Below, in pieces: positions 29,026 through 38,455 of a stretch of 64,000 nt of DNA. The position numbers and the translations under genes are program-made. The notes beneath the pieces are model-generated. The model saw only the letters and a program-made list of their open reading frames with translations. It did not search any database and was not told the origin of the DNA. How positions within the stretch are numbered: position 1 is the stretch's first letter; every line of letters starts with the position of its first letter. Origin of the DNA: Streptomyces cadmiisoli (GTDB taxonomy: Bacteria; Actinomycetota; Actinomycetes; Streptomycetales; Streptomycetaceae); the NCBI RefSeq assembly GCF_003261055.1, contig NZ_CP030073.1:8246001-8310000 (forward strand), in the 5' to 3' direction.

Positions 29026-30849
29026 GTGTCCATCAACTCCGTACCGCGCCCGGAGTATCCGCGACCGCAGTTCGTGCGCCGCGACTGGCTCAACCTGAAC
29101 GGCGCCTGGCAGTTCGAGACCGACCGGGGGGACAGCGGCCTCGAACGCGGCCTCCTCGGCCGTGAACTGCGCGACGAGATCCTCGTCCCCTTCCCGCCCG
29201 AGTCCGAGCTGTCCGGTATCGGCGACACCGACTTCCTGGAGGCCGTCTGGTACCGCCGTGCCGTCACGCTGCCGGCGGAGTGGGCCGGACGCCGTGTGCT
29301 GCTGCACTTCGGCGCCGTCGATCACGACACCACCGTGTGGGCCGACGGCAAGGAGGTCGCCCGGCACCGGGGCGGCTTCACCCCCTTCACCGCCGATCTC
29401 GGTGACCTCGCCGGGGCGGGGGAGGAAGTCGTCCTCACCGTCCGGGCCCGCGACCCCAGGTCCGGCCCGCAGGCACGGGGCAAGCAGGCCGTCCAGTACG
29501 CCAACCACGACTGCAACTACACGCGGGTGACCGGTATCTGGCAGACCGTCTGGCTGGAACCCGTCTCCGACGTGCACCTGCGGCGTCCCCGCATCACCCC
29601 CGACCTGGCCGGATCCGCGTTCCACCTCGAACTGCCCCTGTCCGGCAACCGGCCCGGACACCGCGTGCGCGCAGTCCTGAGCGACGGCCACGGCGAGGTG
29701 AGCAGCGCGCAGGCGCGCGCCGACCTCGATCTCGCCCCGCGCCTGTATCTGCCGGTGCCCGACGACAGGCGGCGCGAGTGGAGCCCGGAGGACCCGCACC
29801 TGTACGACCTGCGGCTGGAACTCCTCGACGCCGCCGGCCAGGTGGTCGACAGCGCCGTGAGTTACGCGGGCCTGCGCTCCGTGGGCCTGCGGGGCAAGGC
29901 GGTCACCCTCAACGGCCGCCCCGTCTTCCAGCGTCTCGTCCTCGACCAGGGCTGGTACCCGGACGGTCTGATGACCGCCCCGACCGACGAGGCCCTGGTG
30001 CGGGACATCGAACTCGCCATGGCCGCCGGTTTCAACGGCGCGCGCCTGCACCAAAAGGTGTTCGAGGAGCGCTTCCTCTTCCACGCCGACCGCCTCGGCT
30101 ATCTGGTCTGGGGCGAGTTCGGCGACTGGGGCTGCGAGACGGGCGGCTCCTCGGGCGACAACCAGCAGCCCGACGCCTCCTACGTCGCCCAGTGGCTGGA
30201 AGCGCTGGAGCGGGACTACTCGCACCCCTCGATCATCGGCTGGTGCCCGCTCAACGAGACGTACCAGAAACTGCACGACCGCATCACCCAGCTCGACGCC
30301 GTCACCCGGGCGATGTTCCTGGCCACCAAGGCCATGGACACCACGCGGCCGGTCATCGACGCCTCCGGCTACGCCCACCGGGTCGACGAGACCGACATCT
30401 ACGACTCGCACAGCTACGAGCAGGACCCCGAGGCCTTCCGGCAGCAGATGTCGGGACTCGCCAAGGGCGAACCCTTCGTCAACGCCTACGAGAGCGGCGC
30501 GCCCTACTCCGTGCCCTATCGGGGCCAGCCGTACTTCGTCAGCGAGTTCGGCGGCATCTGGTGGGATCCTGAGGCGGCCGCCGCGCAGTCCGGCGAGGAC
30601 CGCACCCAGTCCTGGGGCTACGGCACACGGGTCGGCGACGAGGAGGAGTTCCACGCACGCTTCAGCGGCCTCACCGGAGTGCTGCTGGCGGACCCCGACA
30701 TGTTCGGCTACTGCTACACCCAGTTGACCGACGTCTTCCAGGAACAGAACGGCGTCTACCGCTTCGACCGTGGCCTCAAGCTCGACGTCGCACGCATCCG
30801 CGCCGCGCAACTGCGGCCGGCCGCGATCGAGGAGCAGGACCAGGCGTAG
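29026..30849 (+). CDS. Glycoside hydrolase family 2 enzyme
   Basis: 607 residues. A sugar-binding N-terminal domain (LNLNGAWQFE) and an immunoglobulin-like domain precede the TIM barrel. The acid/base is Glu411 in CPLNE and the nucleophile Glu507 in SEFGG. No signal peptide is seen, so it probably cleaves an imported oligosaccharide in the cytoplasm. GH2 covers beta-galactosidase, beta-glucuronidase and beta-mannosidase; which one cannot be decided here. It is the last gene of the LacI-controlled operon. Confidence 0.9.
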   Translation: MSINSVPRPEYPRPQFVRRDWLNLNGAWQFETDRGDSGLERGLLGRELRDEILVPFPPESELSGIGDTDFLEAVWYRRAVTLPAEWAGRRVLLHFGAVDHDTTVWADGKEVARHRGGFTPFTADLGDLAGAGEEVVLTVRARDPRSGPQARGKQAVQYANHDCNYTRVTGIWQTVWLEPVSDVHLRRPRITPDLAGSAFHLELPLSGNRPGHRVRAVLSDGHGEVSSAQARADLDLAPRLYLPVPDDRRREWSPEDPHLYDLRLELLDAAGQVVDSAVSYAGLRSVGLRGKAVTLNGRPVFQRLVLDQGWYPDGLMTAPTDEALVRDIELAMAAGFNGARLHQKVFEERFLFHADRLGYLVWGEFGDWGCETGGSSGDNQQPDASYVAQWLEALERDYSHPSIIGWCPLNETYQKLHDRITQLDAVTRAMFLATKAMDTTRPVIDASGYAHRVDETDIYDSHSYEQDPEAFRQQMSGLAKGEPFVNAYESGAPYSVPYRGQPYFVSEFGGIWWDPEAAAAQSGEDRTQSWGYGTRVGDEEEFHARFSGLTGVLLADPDMFGYCYTQLTDVFQEQNGVYRFDRGLKLDVARIRAAQLRPAAIEEQDQA

Positions 30850-30858
30850 CGGGTCCGG

Positions 30859-30894
30859 GCGGCGCCTGACCGGCTCACGCCGGCCGGGCGCCGC
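30859..30894. terminator. Nested hairpin between convergent GH2 and LAL genes
   Basis: An 8-bp perfect outer stem (GCGGCGCC/GGCGCCGC) encloses a 5-bp inner hairpin (CCGGC-TCAC-GCCGG). It lies ten bases after the GH2 stop and can serve both convergent genes. Confidence 0.7.
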
Positions 30895-30943
30895 ACGTCT
30901 GCCGGCTCACGTCAACACGTGGCCGGCCCGGTCGGTGCCATCG

Positions 30944-33679
30944 TCAACCCGTGCTCCCGGCGTCGTGGGCCGCGGGCCGTTCCTCGTGGAGGGTGGCGAG
31001 GGCGGCGGCGAGCCTGCCGCGGCTGGTGATGCCCAGCCGCGGATAGATCCGGTAGAGGTGGGCGCCGACGGTGCGGTGCGAGATGAACAGGCGCTGGCCG
31101 ATCTCCCGGTTGCTCAGCCCTTGTGCGGCGAGCTCGGCCACCTGCATTTCCTGGGCCGACAGCAGCTCACTGGTGTTCGCCTGCCGCCGGACGTTCGCCT
31201 CGCCCGCGGCCCGAAGCTGCTCGCGGGCCAGGTCGGCCCAGGGCTGCGCGCCGATCCGGTCGAACTCGTCGCGGGCAGTGCGCAGCGGGCTGCGGGCGTC
31301 GACGTTGCGGCGTTGCCGGCGCAGCCAGCGGCCGTGGTGCAGGCGCAGGCGGGCCCGCAACAGGGTCCAGTGGGCGGGCAGCTCGCCGAGCGCCGCGGCG
31401 TACCGCTCCTCCGCCGTGTCGTCGGTGGCCAGCACCGCACGGGTGTAGGCGTGGGCGGTCACGATCATCTCCGAGGGCAGGCTCCCGGCCAGCTCGGCGA
31501 GATCGGACAGCAGTTCCCGGGCCTGCGGGACGGTGCCCGCGGCCACCGCGGCGTCCGCGAGGTCCGGCGCGAGCAGCCAGCGACTCACCGAGTGGTAGTG
31601 CAGATCCGTCGGATCGAACGCACGGGCGAGAAGATCGTAGGCCCGGTCCGCATGACCCTCGAAAAGGGCGAGCAGAGCGTCGGTCTGCTGCGCCCTCGCG
31701 GCGACGAACGGCACATGGGCGAACAGGCTCCGGGCACGCAGCGCGCCGATCGTCCGTGTCGCTTCCTCGGACTCACCGCGCAGCGCCGCGACCAGGCCGG
31801 CCGTCGCCTTGAGGTTCATCCAGGCCTTTTCCCCGGTCTCCTCGGCCAGCGTGAGCCCTTCGGCGGACTCCTCGCGCACGCGCTCCAGTTGACCGAAGTA
31901 CACCCGTGGCCACGCGCCCGCCAGGGAACGGGCGAGCAGGCTGAGGCGGCCCTGTGACCGCCAAGCCGAGGACGCCAGCGCCCAGTACTGCGTGGCGCGG
32001 TGCAGGTCACCGACGGCCATCGCGGCGCTGCCGAGGAAGTGCAGGACTCTGCCGTCGGCACGATCCACTCTGAGGTCGTCGAGTCGGGCGAGCACGTCCG
32101 CCCCGTACTGATACGGGTGGGTGAACCCCCGCACCATCAGCACATGGGGAGCGTTCGGATCGGGGTTCCAGCGGTCCAGTTCGGCAGCCGTCTGGGCCCG
32201 TACATGTGTGTTGCCGTCATGGAAGAAGCAACGCGCCGAGGCGCGCCACAGCAGGTTCTCCGCGGCGTCCGTGCCTCCCGCGTCGAACGCTCCGCCCGCC
32301 GCCGTGACCATGTCCTGGATCTGGCGGTTCGGATCGATGACTTCGGAGGTCCTGTCCGACACCAGCAACAGGCGGGCCCGTTCCACCGGGCCCAGCGTGC
32401 TCGTCCTGGCGCGCTCCAGCAGCACCTGGGTGTGCACGCCGTCGTCGACCTCGCTGGACAGCTCGGCGGCCCGGACGAGAAGGCCGGCCCGGCGGCTCTC
32501 GTCCAGGACGAGTTGGGCCGCTTCGACCAGGGCCGGAACGGCCGCCGCCGTCTTGCCGCGGGCCTGCGACTCGTCGGCGAAACGCTCCAGTCGGCCGGCC
32601 AGTTCTTCGTCGGGGCCGAACGCGGCCTTGGCCAGGTGGGCGAGTTGCCGTTCGGGCGTCGCCTCCAGCGCCACGGCCATGGCGCGGTGAGTGGCCAGCC
32701 GTTCGGCCACCGAGGCCCGGGTGTAGATCGCCGACCGCATCAGCGCGTGCCCGAACTCCGGGATACGCCCGACCAGGGTGATCAGACCCGCGTCCACCGC
32801 CTCCTGAACCGCCTCCACGGAAACCGTCGTGTCGCAGAGCTGGCTCGCGACGTCGAGCAGCAGGTTCAGCGGTGCGGTCGACTCGACGGCCAGGGCCAGC
32901 AGGAACGCGCGGCACTCCTGGCTCACCGAGTCGGTGCGCGCGGCGAACGCGTCCTCCAGCCGCCGGGTCAGCGGCAGGCTGTCCGTCCGAGCCGTCCGGC
33001 CCTGGGCCGCCTTGGGCAGTTCGATCAGGGCCAGCGGATTGCCCGCGGCGCGCTCCAGGATGAGGTCACGCAGATGCGCCGGCAGTCCGGGGGCGCTCGC
33101 GTCGAGCAACTCGGCGGCGGCCGCCGCGTCGAGGGGTCCCAGACCGAGCTCCGAGTAGACGGCCTGCCAGGGCGAGTCGAACGGCTGGGTCCGGGCGGCT
33201 CCGACCGCGAGGATGGCGAGGTCACGGGTGCGCCGGGCCACGAACCTGATCACATCGCGGCTGGCCGAGTCGATCCACTGCAGGTCGTCCACGAGCAGGA
33301 GCAGCGGCTGCCGTACGGCCGCGTCGGCGAGGAGTTCCAGTACGGCGAGTCCCACCCGGAAGATCTCGGGCTCGGTCTGCAGGTTGCCCAGAGCGATGCC
33401 CAGCGCCTGCCGGTGCGGGTCCGGAAGGTCATCGATACCCCGGGCGACCGGCTGCAGCAGCAGTTGGAGTGCTGCGAGCGGCATCCACTGCTCGGTCTGC
33501 ACGCCGGACGTACGCAGCACTTTGAAGCCGGCTGCCGCGGCTTCGGTGCCGAAAGTGCGCAGCAGCGTCGACTTGCCGACACCGGCGGTGCCGTGGACCA
33601 GCAGCGCGCCGCCGTCCCCGGCCGCGGCCTCCGACAGCATGCGGCGAAGCACGCGCATCTCTTCGTCCCGGCCGATCAT
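30944..33679 (-). CDS. LuxR-family regulator of the LAL type
   Basis: 911 residues. An N-terminal STAND-type ATPase has Walker A GTAGVGKST (30-38) and Walker B LLLLVDDLQW. A long helical TPR-like region follows, then a C-terminal LuxR HTH (LSAQEMQVAELAAQGLSNREIGQRLFISHRTVGAHL). The ATG is preceded by GGGGA at five bases; a TTG four codons earlier is less likely. LAL proteins often activate natural product or sugar genes. No target is obvious; a GH2 operon lies convergent beside it. Confidence 0.9.
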   Translation of the reverse strand: MIGRDEEMRVLRRMLSEAAAGDGGALLVHGTAGVGKSTLLRTFGTEAAAAGFKVLRTSGVQTEQWMPLAALQLLLQPVARGIDDLPDPHRQALGIALGNLQTEPEIFRVGLAVLELLADAAVRQPLLLLVDDLQWIDSASRDVIRFVARRTRDLAILAVGAARTQPFDSPWQAVYSELGLGPLDAAAAAELLDASAPGLPAHLRDLILERAAGNPLALIELPKAAQGRTARTDSLPLTRRLEDAFAARTDSVSQECRAFLLALAVESTAPLNLLLDVASQLCDTTVSVEAVQEAVDAGLITLVGRIPEFGHALMRSAIYTRASVAERLATHRAMAVALEATPERQLAHLAKAAFGPDEELAGRLERFADESQARGKTAAAVPALVEAAQLVLDESRRAGLLVRAAELSSEVDDGVHTQVLLERARTSTLGPVERARLLLVSDRTSEVIDPNRQIQDMVTAAGGAFDAGGTDAAENLLWRASARCFFHDGNTHVRAQTAAELDRWNPDPNAPHVLMVRGFTHPYQYGADVLARLDDLRVDRADGRVLHFLGSAAMAVGDLHRATQYWALASSAWRSQGRLSLLARSLAGAWPRVYFGQLERVREESAEGLTLAEETGEKAWMNLKATAGLVAALRGESEEATRTIGALRARSLFAHVPFVAARAQQTDALLALFEGHADRAYDLLARAFDPTDLHYHSVSRWLLAPDLADAAVAAGTVPQARELLSDLAELAGSLPSEMIVTAHAYTRAVLATDDTAEERYAAALGELPAHWTLLRARLRLHHGRWLRRQRRNVDARSPLRTARDEFDRIGAQPWADLAREQLRAAGEANVRRQANTSELLSAQEMQVAELAAQGLSNREIGQRLFISHRTVGAHLYRIYPRLGITSRGRLAAALATLHEERPAAHDAGSTG

Positions 33680-34086
33680 CTGGTTCCCCAAGGCTGCGTT
33701 TCGAGGTACACCTCCCGCAACCCGCCCCTGTCACGGCGGAGCGAAGCGGAGGGAGGGGACGCGATCACGGCTGAGGTTCCGCGACATCGGCCCATCGGGT
33801 GTCTGTCGCCAGGACGGGTCCGCGTGGTGCGGGAAGGCTCGGTCGGGGTCGGACGTTCGGACGCTGCCGCAGCGGGTCTCGAACTCAGCACGTGTGGGTT
33901 CTCCTGGTGGCGATTACCGCCTGTCACACGATACGGGCCCGGCACAAGTCGCATGTCAGGGGCCGCGTCCTCAGTGGTCCGACTCATCACGCCACCGATC
34001 CGGGACGTCGCCGCGCGCTGCGGCCTCCGTTTCGGACCGAAGCGCCCCCGGCCTGCTGGTGATCTCGGGGTGGTGGTGGCACCGGC
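33680..34086. other. 407-bp region without a gene
   Basis: It contains the LAL promoter and the downstream flank of a TetR gene. No coding frame, repeat or clear operator was recognised. Confidence 0.5.
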
Positions 34087-34674
34087 TCATACCGTTCGGT
34101 TCGGCCCGGCCAGACTCGTGACGAGGGCCTCGGCGATGTTGCGCAGTTCGTCGGGTCCGTGGTGCGCGCGTTCCATGACCGCCAGACCCCGGGTCGTGGT
34201 GACGACGAGGCGCGCCGCGGACCGCAGATCGACGGCGAGGTCGCCGTCGTCGATCGCCTCGAGCCCGTCGTGCACGACGTCTTCGAGATCGTCCAGGAAG
34301 CTGCGCACCGCGGTCTCGACGTGGGGCGCCTCCGCGCTCGCGTCGAGCACGGTCCGGGTGGACAGGCAGCCGCGCGACGGTGTGCCGGCCGTGATCGACC
34401 GGATGCAGTACTCGAACAACGCCAGCAGTGCCGACCGCCGGTCGCCGGTGCGCAGTGCCTTGGCCGCGCCGGCCAGGAACACCCCGGTGTAGTCACCGAA
34501 CACCCGCAGGAAGATCTGCTCCTTGCCGCCGTAGGCGTGGTAGAGGGAGCCGCGCTGGACGCCGGTGCCGGCGGCGAGGTCGAGCATCGATGTCGCGCGG
34601 TACCCGCGGGCGCCGAACACTTCGAGGGCGAGACCGAGGGTCTCCCGCTCGTCGAATCGGCGTACTCCGGCCAC
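34087..34674 (-). CDS. TetR-family repressor
   Basis: 195 residues. The HTH (TSMLDLAAGTGVQRGSLYHAYGGKEQIF) is near the N-terminus, with a helical C-terminal domain. GTG with GGGAG four bases upstream was chosen. A longer frame would start at an ATG that lies inside a 22-bp operator, which argues against it. The same operator lies before the adjacent SnoaL-like gene, so both autoregulation and control of that gene are expected. Confidence 0.9.
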   Translation of the reverse strand: MAGVRRFDERETLGLALEVFGARGYRATSMLDLAAGTGVQRGSLYHAYGGKEQIFLRVFGDYTGVFLAGAAKALRTGDRRSALLALFEYCIRSITAGTPSRGCLSTRTVLDASAEAPHVETAVRSFLDDLEDVVHDGLEAIDDGDLAVDLRSAARLVVTTTRGLAVMERAHHGPDELRNIAEALVTSLAGPNRTV

Positions 34675-34732
34675 GTGACTCCCTCTGCCGTCCCGCCGAC
34701 GGCCGACCGGCTCGTCGGCGGATCCACTGCGT

Positions 34733-34754
34733 TGTTCGACATCGGTGTCCAACA
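34733..34754. promoter_or_regulatory. TetR operator, copy 1 (before tetR)
   Basis: TGTTCGACA-TCGG-TGTCCAACA has 9-bp arms and 4-bp spacing and matches copy 2 apart from one change in each arm and changes in the spacer. It is 58 bp upstream of the chosen tetR start. Confidence 0.75.
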
Positions 34755-34846
34755 TAACTCCGCACCGGTGCGGACGTCGAAAAATGCGAGGTGAGAGCGG
34801 TCACCCGGCAGTGGGCGGGAACGTCCGACGGCGTCGCGGAGTCGTG

Positions 34847-35275
34847 TCATGCGGTGGTGGCCGACGACCCGGTCAGGCGCTGGAACAACTCCCAGGACGC
34901 GCGCTCCACCCAGTTGTGCACGAGCTTGCCGTCCGCGTCGACCGCCCAGACGGCGGTGCCGCTGAAGGAGATCGGCTGCTGGTCGGGCTCGGTGCCGAGG
35001 AAGCCGTTGTTCTTGCCGTGCACGACCCAGCGCGAGGCCACCCGGGTGCCGTCCTGGTTCTGGAAGGTCTCGACGGCCTCCAGTCGGAGGTCCTGGACCC
35101 GGTCGAGGAAGGCCGTGACCCACGCCTTGAAGTTCTCCCGTCCTTCGATGCGCTCGCCGCCACTGGTGATCACGAAGTCCTCGGTCACGAAGTCGTCGAT
35201 CCTCTCCGGCGCGTGGGCGTTCCAGACCTCGTCCCAGAACGCCTCCACGATCTCGACAGAACTTCCGTACGCCAT
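34847..35275 (-). CDS. SnoaL-like/NTF2-fold protein
   Basis: 142 residues of the NTF2-like fold (VEIVEAFWDEVWNAHAPERIDDFVTEDFVITS...WVVHGKNNGFLG...VDADGKLVHNWVERASWELFQRL). The family includes polyketide cyclases and ester cyclases, and many members bind small hydrophobic molecules. The ATG after GGTGGGCACC begins the conserved part. A TetR operator sits 30 bp upstream, so it is probably induced when that repressor meets its ligand. Confidence 0.85.
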   Translation of the reverse strand: MAYGSSVEIVEAFWDEVWNAHAPERIDDFVTEDFVITSGGERIEGRENFKAWVTAFLDRVQDLRLEAVETFQNQDGTRVASRWVVHGKNNGFLGTEPDQQPISFSGTAVWAVDADGKLVHNWVERASWELFQRLTGSSATTA

Positions 35276-35304
35276 GGTGCCCACCGCCGCTTTCTCGGAC
35301 TCAA

Positions 35305-35326
35305 TGTTTGACAGTGGTGTCAAACA
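35305..35326. promoter_or_regulatory. TetR operator, copy 2 (before SnoaL-like gene)
   Basis: TGTTTGACA-GTGG-TGTCAAACA is a perfect inverted repeat with 9-bp arms and a 4-bp spacer. It has the same spacing and almost the same arms as the copy before the TetR gene. Confidence 0.8.
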
Positions 35327-35429
35327 TACGGATCGCCGGCTCATACGCCAAACGCGACGGTGCTGACCTGGGCTTCAAGGGTGCTGCCGGCAGAGAGCCA
35401 GGTGGCCCGGCGGTACGGTGGCGCCGGCT

Positions 35430-36230
35430 TCAGCGCCTGTGGCCGGTCGATCCCCTCGGCGCGGGCTCGGTGGGGCGCGGCAGCAGTGTGCCGTCCACGG
35501 ACAGGTCGACGTGCTCGTTGAAGAACGCGATCATGCCGGCGATGCGGTTGGCGTGGATGGTCGGGAAGTCGTAGGCCCAGGCGATGTCCTCGTGGGTGGC
35601 CATGTCGCTGTCGAACGACCAGTAGCTGCTCGTCGTCCCCTTGTAGGGGCAGTGGGTGACCGTGTCGGTGCCGCGCAGCCGGGTCAGGTCGACGTACATG
35701 CGGTCGAGGTAGTAGCGGGTCGGCAGGCCCGTCTCGAAGAGCTTCACGCAGTCCGGCGCGTCCGCCAGGACGACCCCGTCCAGCTCGACGCGGACGGTGC
35801 TGGAGGAACGCAGTGCGTCCACCCGGGAGTAGGGGCTCCTCGGGTGGACGAAGACCGGCTCGTCCTCCTCGAACCAGGAGTCCAGGGCGTCCCACTCGAA
35901 ACGAACGGTGCCGTGCAGCGGCTCGGGGGCGCCCTCCTCCCAGACCCAGGCCGCACCCTCGCGGACCTGCGACCCGACGCGCAGCGAATGGCGCCGCGCG
36001 GGCCCGGCACCCAGCTCCTCGGTGTGCTGGTCGTCGGTGAGCACGGCCTCGACCAGGTCGTCGACCGGGATGCAGAACTGGGGATAGGCGGGCCACTCCC
36101 ACACGTACAGGGCGCGCCGGGTGTCGAAGGCGACGCGCCCGCCGATCACTCCGCGGACGCGCCGCGGCACGGGCTCGACGTGCCCGACCGGGGCGATCAG
36201 GCTCGGATGCAGCACGCTCTCGTCGGCCAT
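35430..36230 (-). CDS. DUF427 domain protein (two copies of the domain)
   Basis: 266 residues. The C-terminal domain is a clear DUF427: VRVELDGVVLADAPDCVKLFETGLPTRYYLDR, then HCPYKGTTSSYWSF. The N-terminal half is a diverged second copy (GRVAFDTRRALYVWEWPAYPQFCIPVDDL). Function unknown. No signal or membrane helix. CGAGG lies nine bases before ATG. Confidence 0.85.
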   Translation of the reverse strand: MADESVLHPSLIAPVGHVEPVPRRVRGVIGGRVAFDTRRALYVWEWPAYPQFCIPVDDLVEAVLTDDQHTEELGAGPARRHSLRVGSQVREGAAWVWEEGAPEPLHGTVRFEWDALDSWFEEDEPVFVHPRSPYSRVDALRSSSTVRVELDGVVLADAPDCVKLFETGLPTRYYLDRMYVDLTRLRGTDTVTHCPYKGTTSSYWSFDSDMATHEDIAWAYDFPTIHANRIAGMIAFFNEHVDLSVDGTLLPRPTEPAPRGSTGHRR

Positions 36231-36514
36231 CGGCGGTTACCTCGGTTCACTCGTCGCGCGGCGCCCCCGCGCCCGGCTGCTGGGATGCCCATTAGCCCTA
36301 CCCGGTGGGGCGCTGAGGCTGTCCCTATTCATCCGAAAGGCGCGCAGCGTGGGACGCGGGGCGTCACGAACCGGCGGCCGCGTTGCCGGAGCGGCCCGTC
36401 GTCGGCTCCGGCGGCCCACGGCGCCTTGCCCGCCCGCCACGGGTGGCACGGAAGGTCACTCGTTGCGGCGCGTTCGGTCAGGGCGGAAGCCTGGAAGAGG
36501 CGCACCCTTCTCGT

Positions 36515-37090
36515 ATGACCAGCAACGACACCACGGCCTTCGGTGGCCGTCTGCTCATCGGCGCGACCGGCTCGGCCGCCGTGGCGACACTTCCGATGTA
36601 CATCGGCGCACTGCGGACCACCTTCACCGGAACCGTCACCGTGCTGATGACGCACACGGCGGCCGCGTTTCTGCCGCCCAGCACCGTCGCACTCTTCGCG
36701 GACCGGGTGGTGACCGGCGAGGAGCCCTCGACCTGGGCGGGGCAGAACCACGCCACGCTCGCCGAGGAGCACGACATGTTGGCCGTTCTGCCGGCCTCGG
36801 CGCACATCCTCTCGGCGGTCGCGACGGGCGCCGCGCCGAACATGCTCGCGGCCACGGTGCTGACCGCGACCTTCCCGGTGGCCTTCTTTCCCGTCATGAG
36901 CGGAGAGATGTGGGCGAAACCCGCCGTCAGCCGCAATGTCGAGCAGCTCCGCAGCGATGGATACCGAGTCGTCGATCCGGTCTGGGGGCAGCGCTACGAC
37001 GTCGCGTTCGGCGACTTCGTGAAGGCGCCGATGCCGCCGCCTCCGCCAGGGTTCGTCGACGTGGTCAGGGAACTCATGCCGAGTCGGTGA
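36515..37090 (+). CDS. HFCD-family flavoprotein (PPC decarboxylase-like)
   Basis: 191 residues. The three family signatures are present: GATGSAAVATLPMYI (FMN phosphate site), PASAHILSAVATGAAPNML (PASA motif) and PVMSGEMWAKPAVSRNVEQL (PxMNxxMW motif, with Ser in place of Asn). Members include CoaC-type phosphopantothenoylcysteine decarboxylase and the decarboxylases that make aminovinyl-cysteine in ribosomal peptides. It is not fused to a CoaB domain, and no precursor peptide is recognisable nearby. The Asn-to-Ser change may alter activity. Its 3' end overlaps the convergent AraC gene by 17 bp. Confidence 0.82.
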   Translation: MTSNDTTAFGGRLLIGATGSAAVATLPMYIGALRTTFTGTVTVLMTHTAAAFLPPSTVALFADRVVTGEEPSTWAGQNHATLAEEHDMLAVLPASAHILSAVATGAAPNMLAATVLTATFPVAFFPVMSGEMWAKPAVSRNVEQLRSDGYRVVDPVWGQRYDVAFGDFVKAPMPPPPPGFVDVVRELMPSR

Positions 37091-38084
37091 GCCGGCGTCC
37101 GGCCGCCGTGGGACCGGGGAGCGGCACAGCGGCGACCGGTGATGCCGAACGGTAGGCACCCGGGGTCAGTCCGGTGGTCCTGCGGAACGCGCGGTGGAAC
37201 TGTGCCTCACCGCCGAATCCGCAGGCGCGGGCGACCGCCGCGATCGGCCGCTCCGGCGCGGCGCGCAGCAGATGCCGGGCCCGGGTCACCCGTGCCTCGC
37301 GGATGAGCCCGGTGAGTGTCTCTCCGTGAGCGGCCAGGGCGCGGAAGAGCGTTCTGCGGGAAAGCCCGCAAGCTGCGGCGACGGTATCGGCGTCCAGTCG
37401 CGGGTCGTCGGCGTGCCGGGTGATGAAGCGGTGGACGCGCTCGCGCTGGAGCGCCGCGTTCGAGGCGGCGGTCGGCGTGCTGGACGCGGCCCAGCTCACC
37501 GCCGTGTCCAGCAGACCGATCGCATGCGGCAGCAGGCCGGCGACAGCGCCGGGGTCGAGGTCCTGCCGCCGGTGCAGCCCCAGGAGGAAGTCGCTGACCA
37601 GGCGCCCCGGTCCGGAGGCCGCCAACTCCACCGCCGCCGCCTCGGCGGGTGAGCGGTACGACAGCGCGGCTCTGGGAACCTTGACCACCAGTTGGGAGAA
37701 GGTGCCGGCGAAGGACAGTTCATACGGGTGAGCGCTGTCCACGAAGGTCATCGAGCCGGGGGACAGCCGGGCGATCCGGCCCTGCTGCTTCACCTCGGCC
37801 CTGCCGTCCAGCTGGATGTTGGCGAGGACGAACTCCTCGTGATCACGGGCGATCATGCGAGAGGTGCGGACGACCTGCTGGGCGCCGGAGGCGACCGTGG
37901 AGAGCTCGATGCTGCCGAACGTCAGATGGTCGATGGATCCGGAGAAGGGTCCGGGAGCCCCCGGCCGCGCGGACACCCCGACGAGGGCCTCACACACGAT
38001 GTCGGACCAGTGGTCCGAGGCGTGGGCGGAACCTGCGTGAGCCGTGGACCAGACGGTGCGGGGAAGACCATCCATCGGCCCCAT
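37074..38084 (-). CDS. AraC-family transcriptional regulator
   Basis: 336 residues. The N-terminal part resembles the AraC-binding-like domain (SGSIDHLTFGSIELSTV). The C-terminal double HTH is DADTVAAACGLSRRTLFRALAAHGETL and PIAAVARACGFGGEAQFHRAFRRTTGLTPGAYR. No strong binding site precedes the ATG, and an ATG three codons later is possible. It is convergent and overlapping with the flavoprotein gene. Confidence 0.9.
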   Translation of the reverse strand: MGPMDGLPRTVWSTAHAGSAHASDHWSDIVCEALVGVSARPGAPGPFSGSIDHLTFGSIELSTVASGAQQVVRTSRMIARDHEEFVLANIQLDGRAEVKQQGRIARLSPGSMTFVDSAHPYELSFAGTFSQLVVKVPRAALSYRSPAEAAAVELAASGPGRLVSDFLLGLHRRQDLDPGAVAGLLPHAIGLLDTAVSWAASSTPTAASNAALQRERVHRFITRHADDPRLDADTVAAACGLSRRTLFRALAAHGETLTGLIREARVTRARHLLRAAPERPIAAVARACGFGGEAQFHRAFRRTTGLTPGAYRSASPVAAVPLPGPTAAGRRLTDSA

Positions 38085-38455
38085 GGTCCGTCACCGCTCG
38101 GCGGGAAGCAAAGAGCGCTCGCGGGACGTGCGCCTCAGGCACGTCCGGTCGCCGCGAGTGAACGCAGAGTGTCCGTACGATCGGCTCGCCGAGGCGGCGC
38201 GGGTACTGAGGACGAGACGCGAGCGAAGAGCCCACCGAGCGACGCGAGGTGTGGGGGCGAGCGGGCAGGGGACTTGGGTGTGCAGGCCGGGTCGTGCGTG
38301 TTCCCATGGGGCCGGCCTGGCTCAGGCTTCTCTGGTTCAGCCCACGTGCCAGGGAAGCCGCTGCTCGGAGCATGGAGAGACGGCCGTGTTCCGGACCTGG
38401 GCGCGTTCGTGCCCCACCGTCCGTCCAGGACGTCCCCCGGACGACCGGGCTGCGA
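38085..38455. other. 371-bp region without a gene
   Basis: It lies between the AraC start and the ArsC stop codon. No coding frame with a binding site, repeat or clear hairpin was recognised. Confidence 0.5.

Noticed and set aside
36231..36514. Search for a ribosomal peptide precursor beside the HFCD flavoprotein
   Set aside because: No short frame with a binding site and a Ser/Thr/Cys-rich core was found on either strand.
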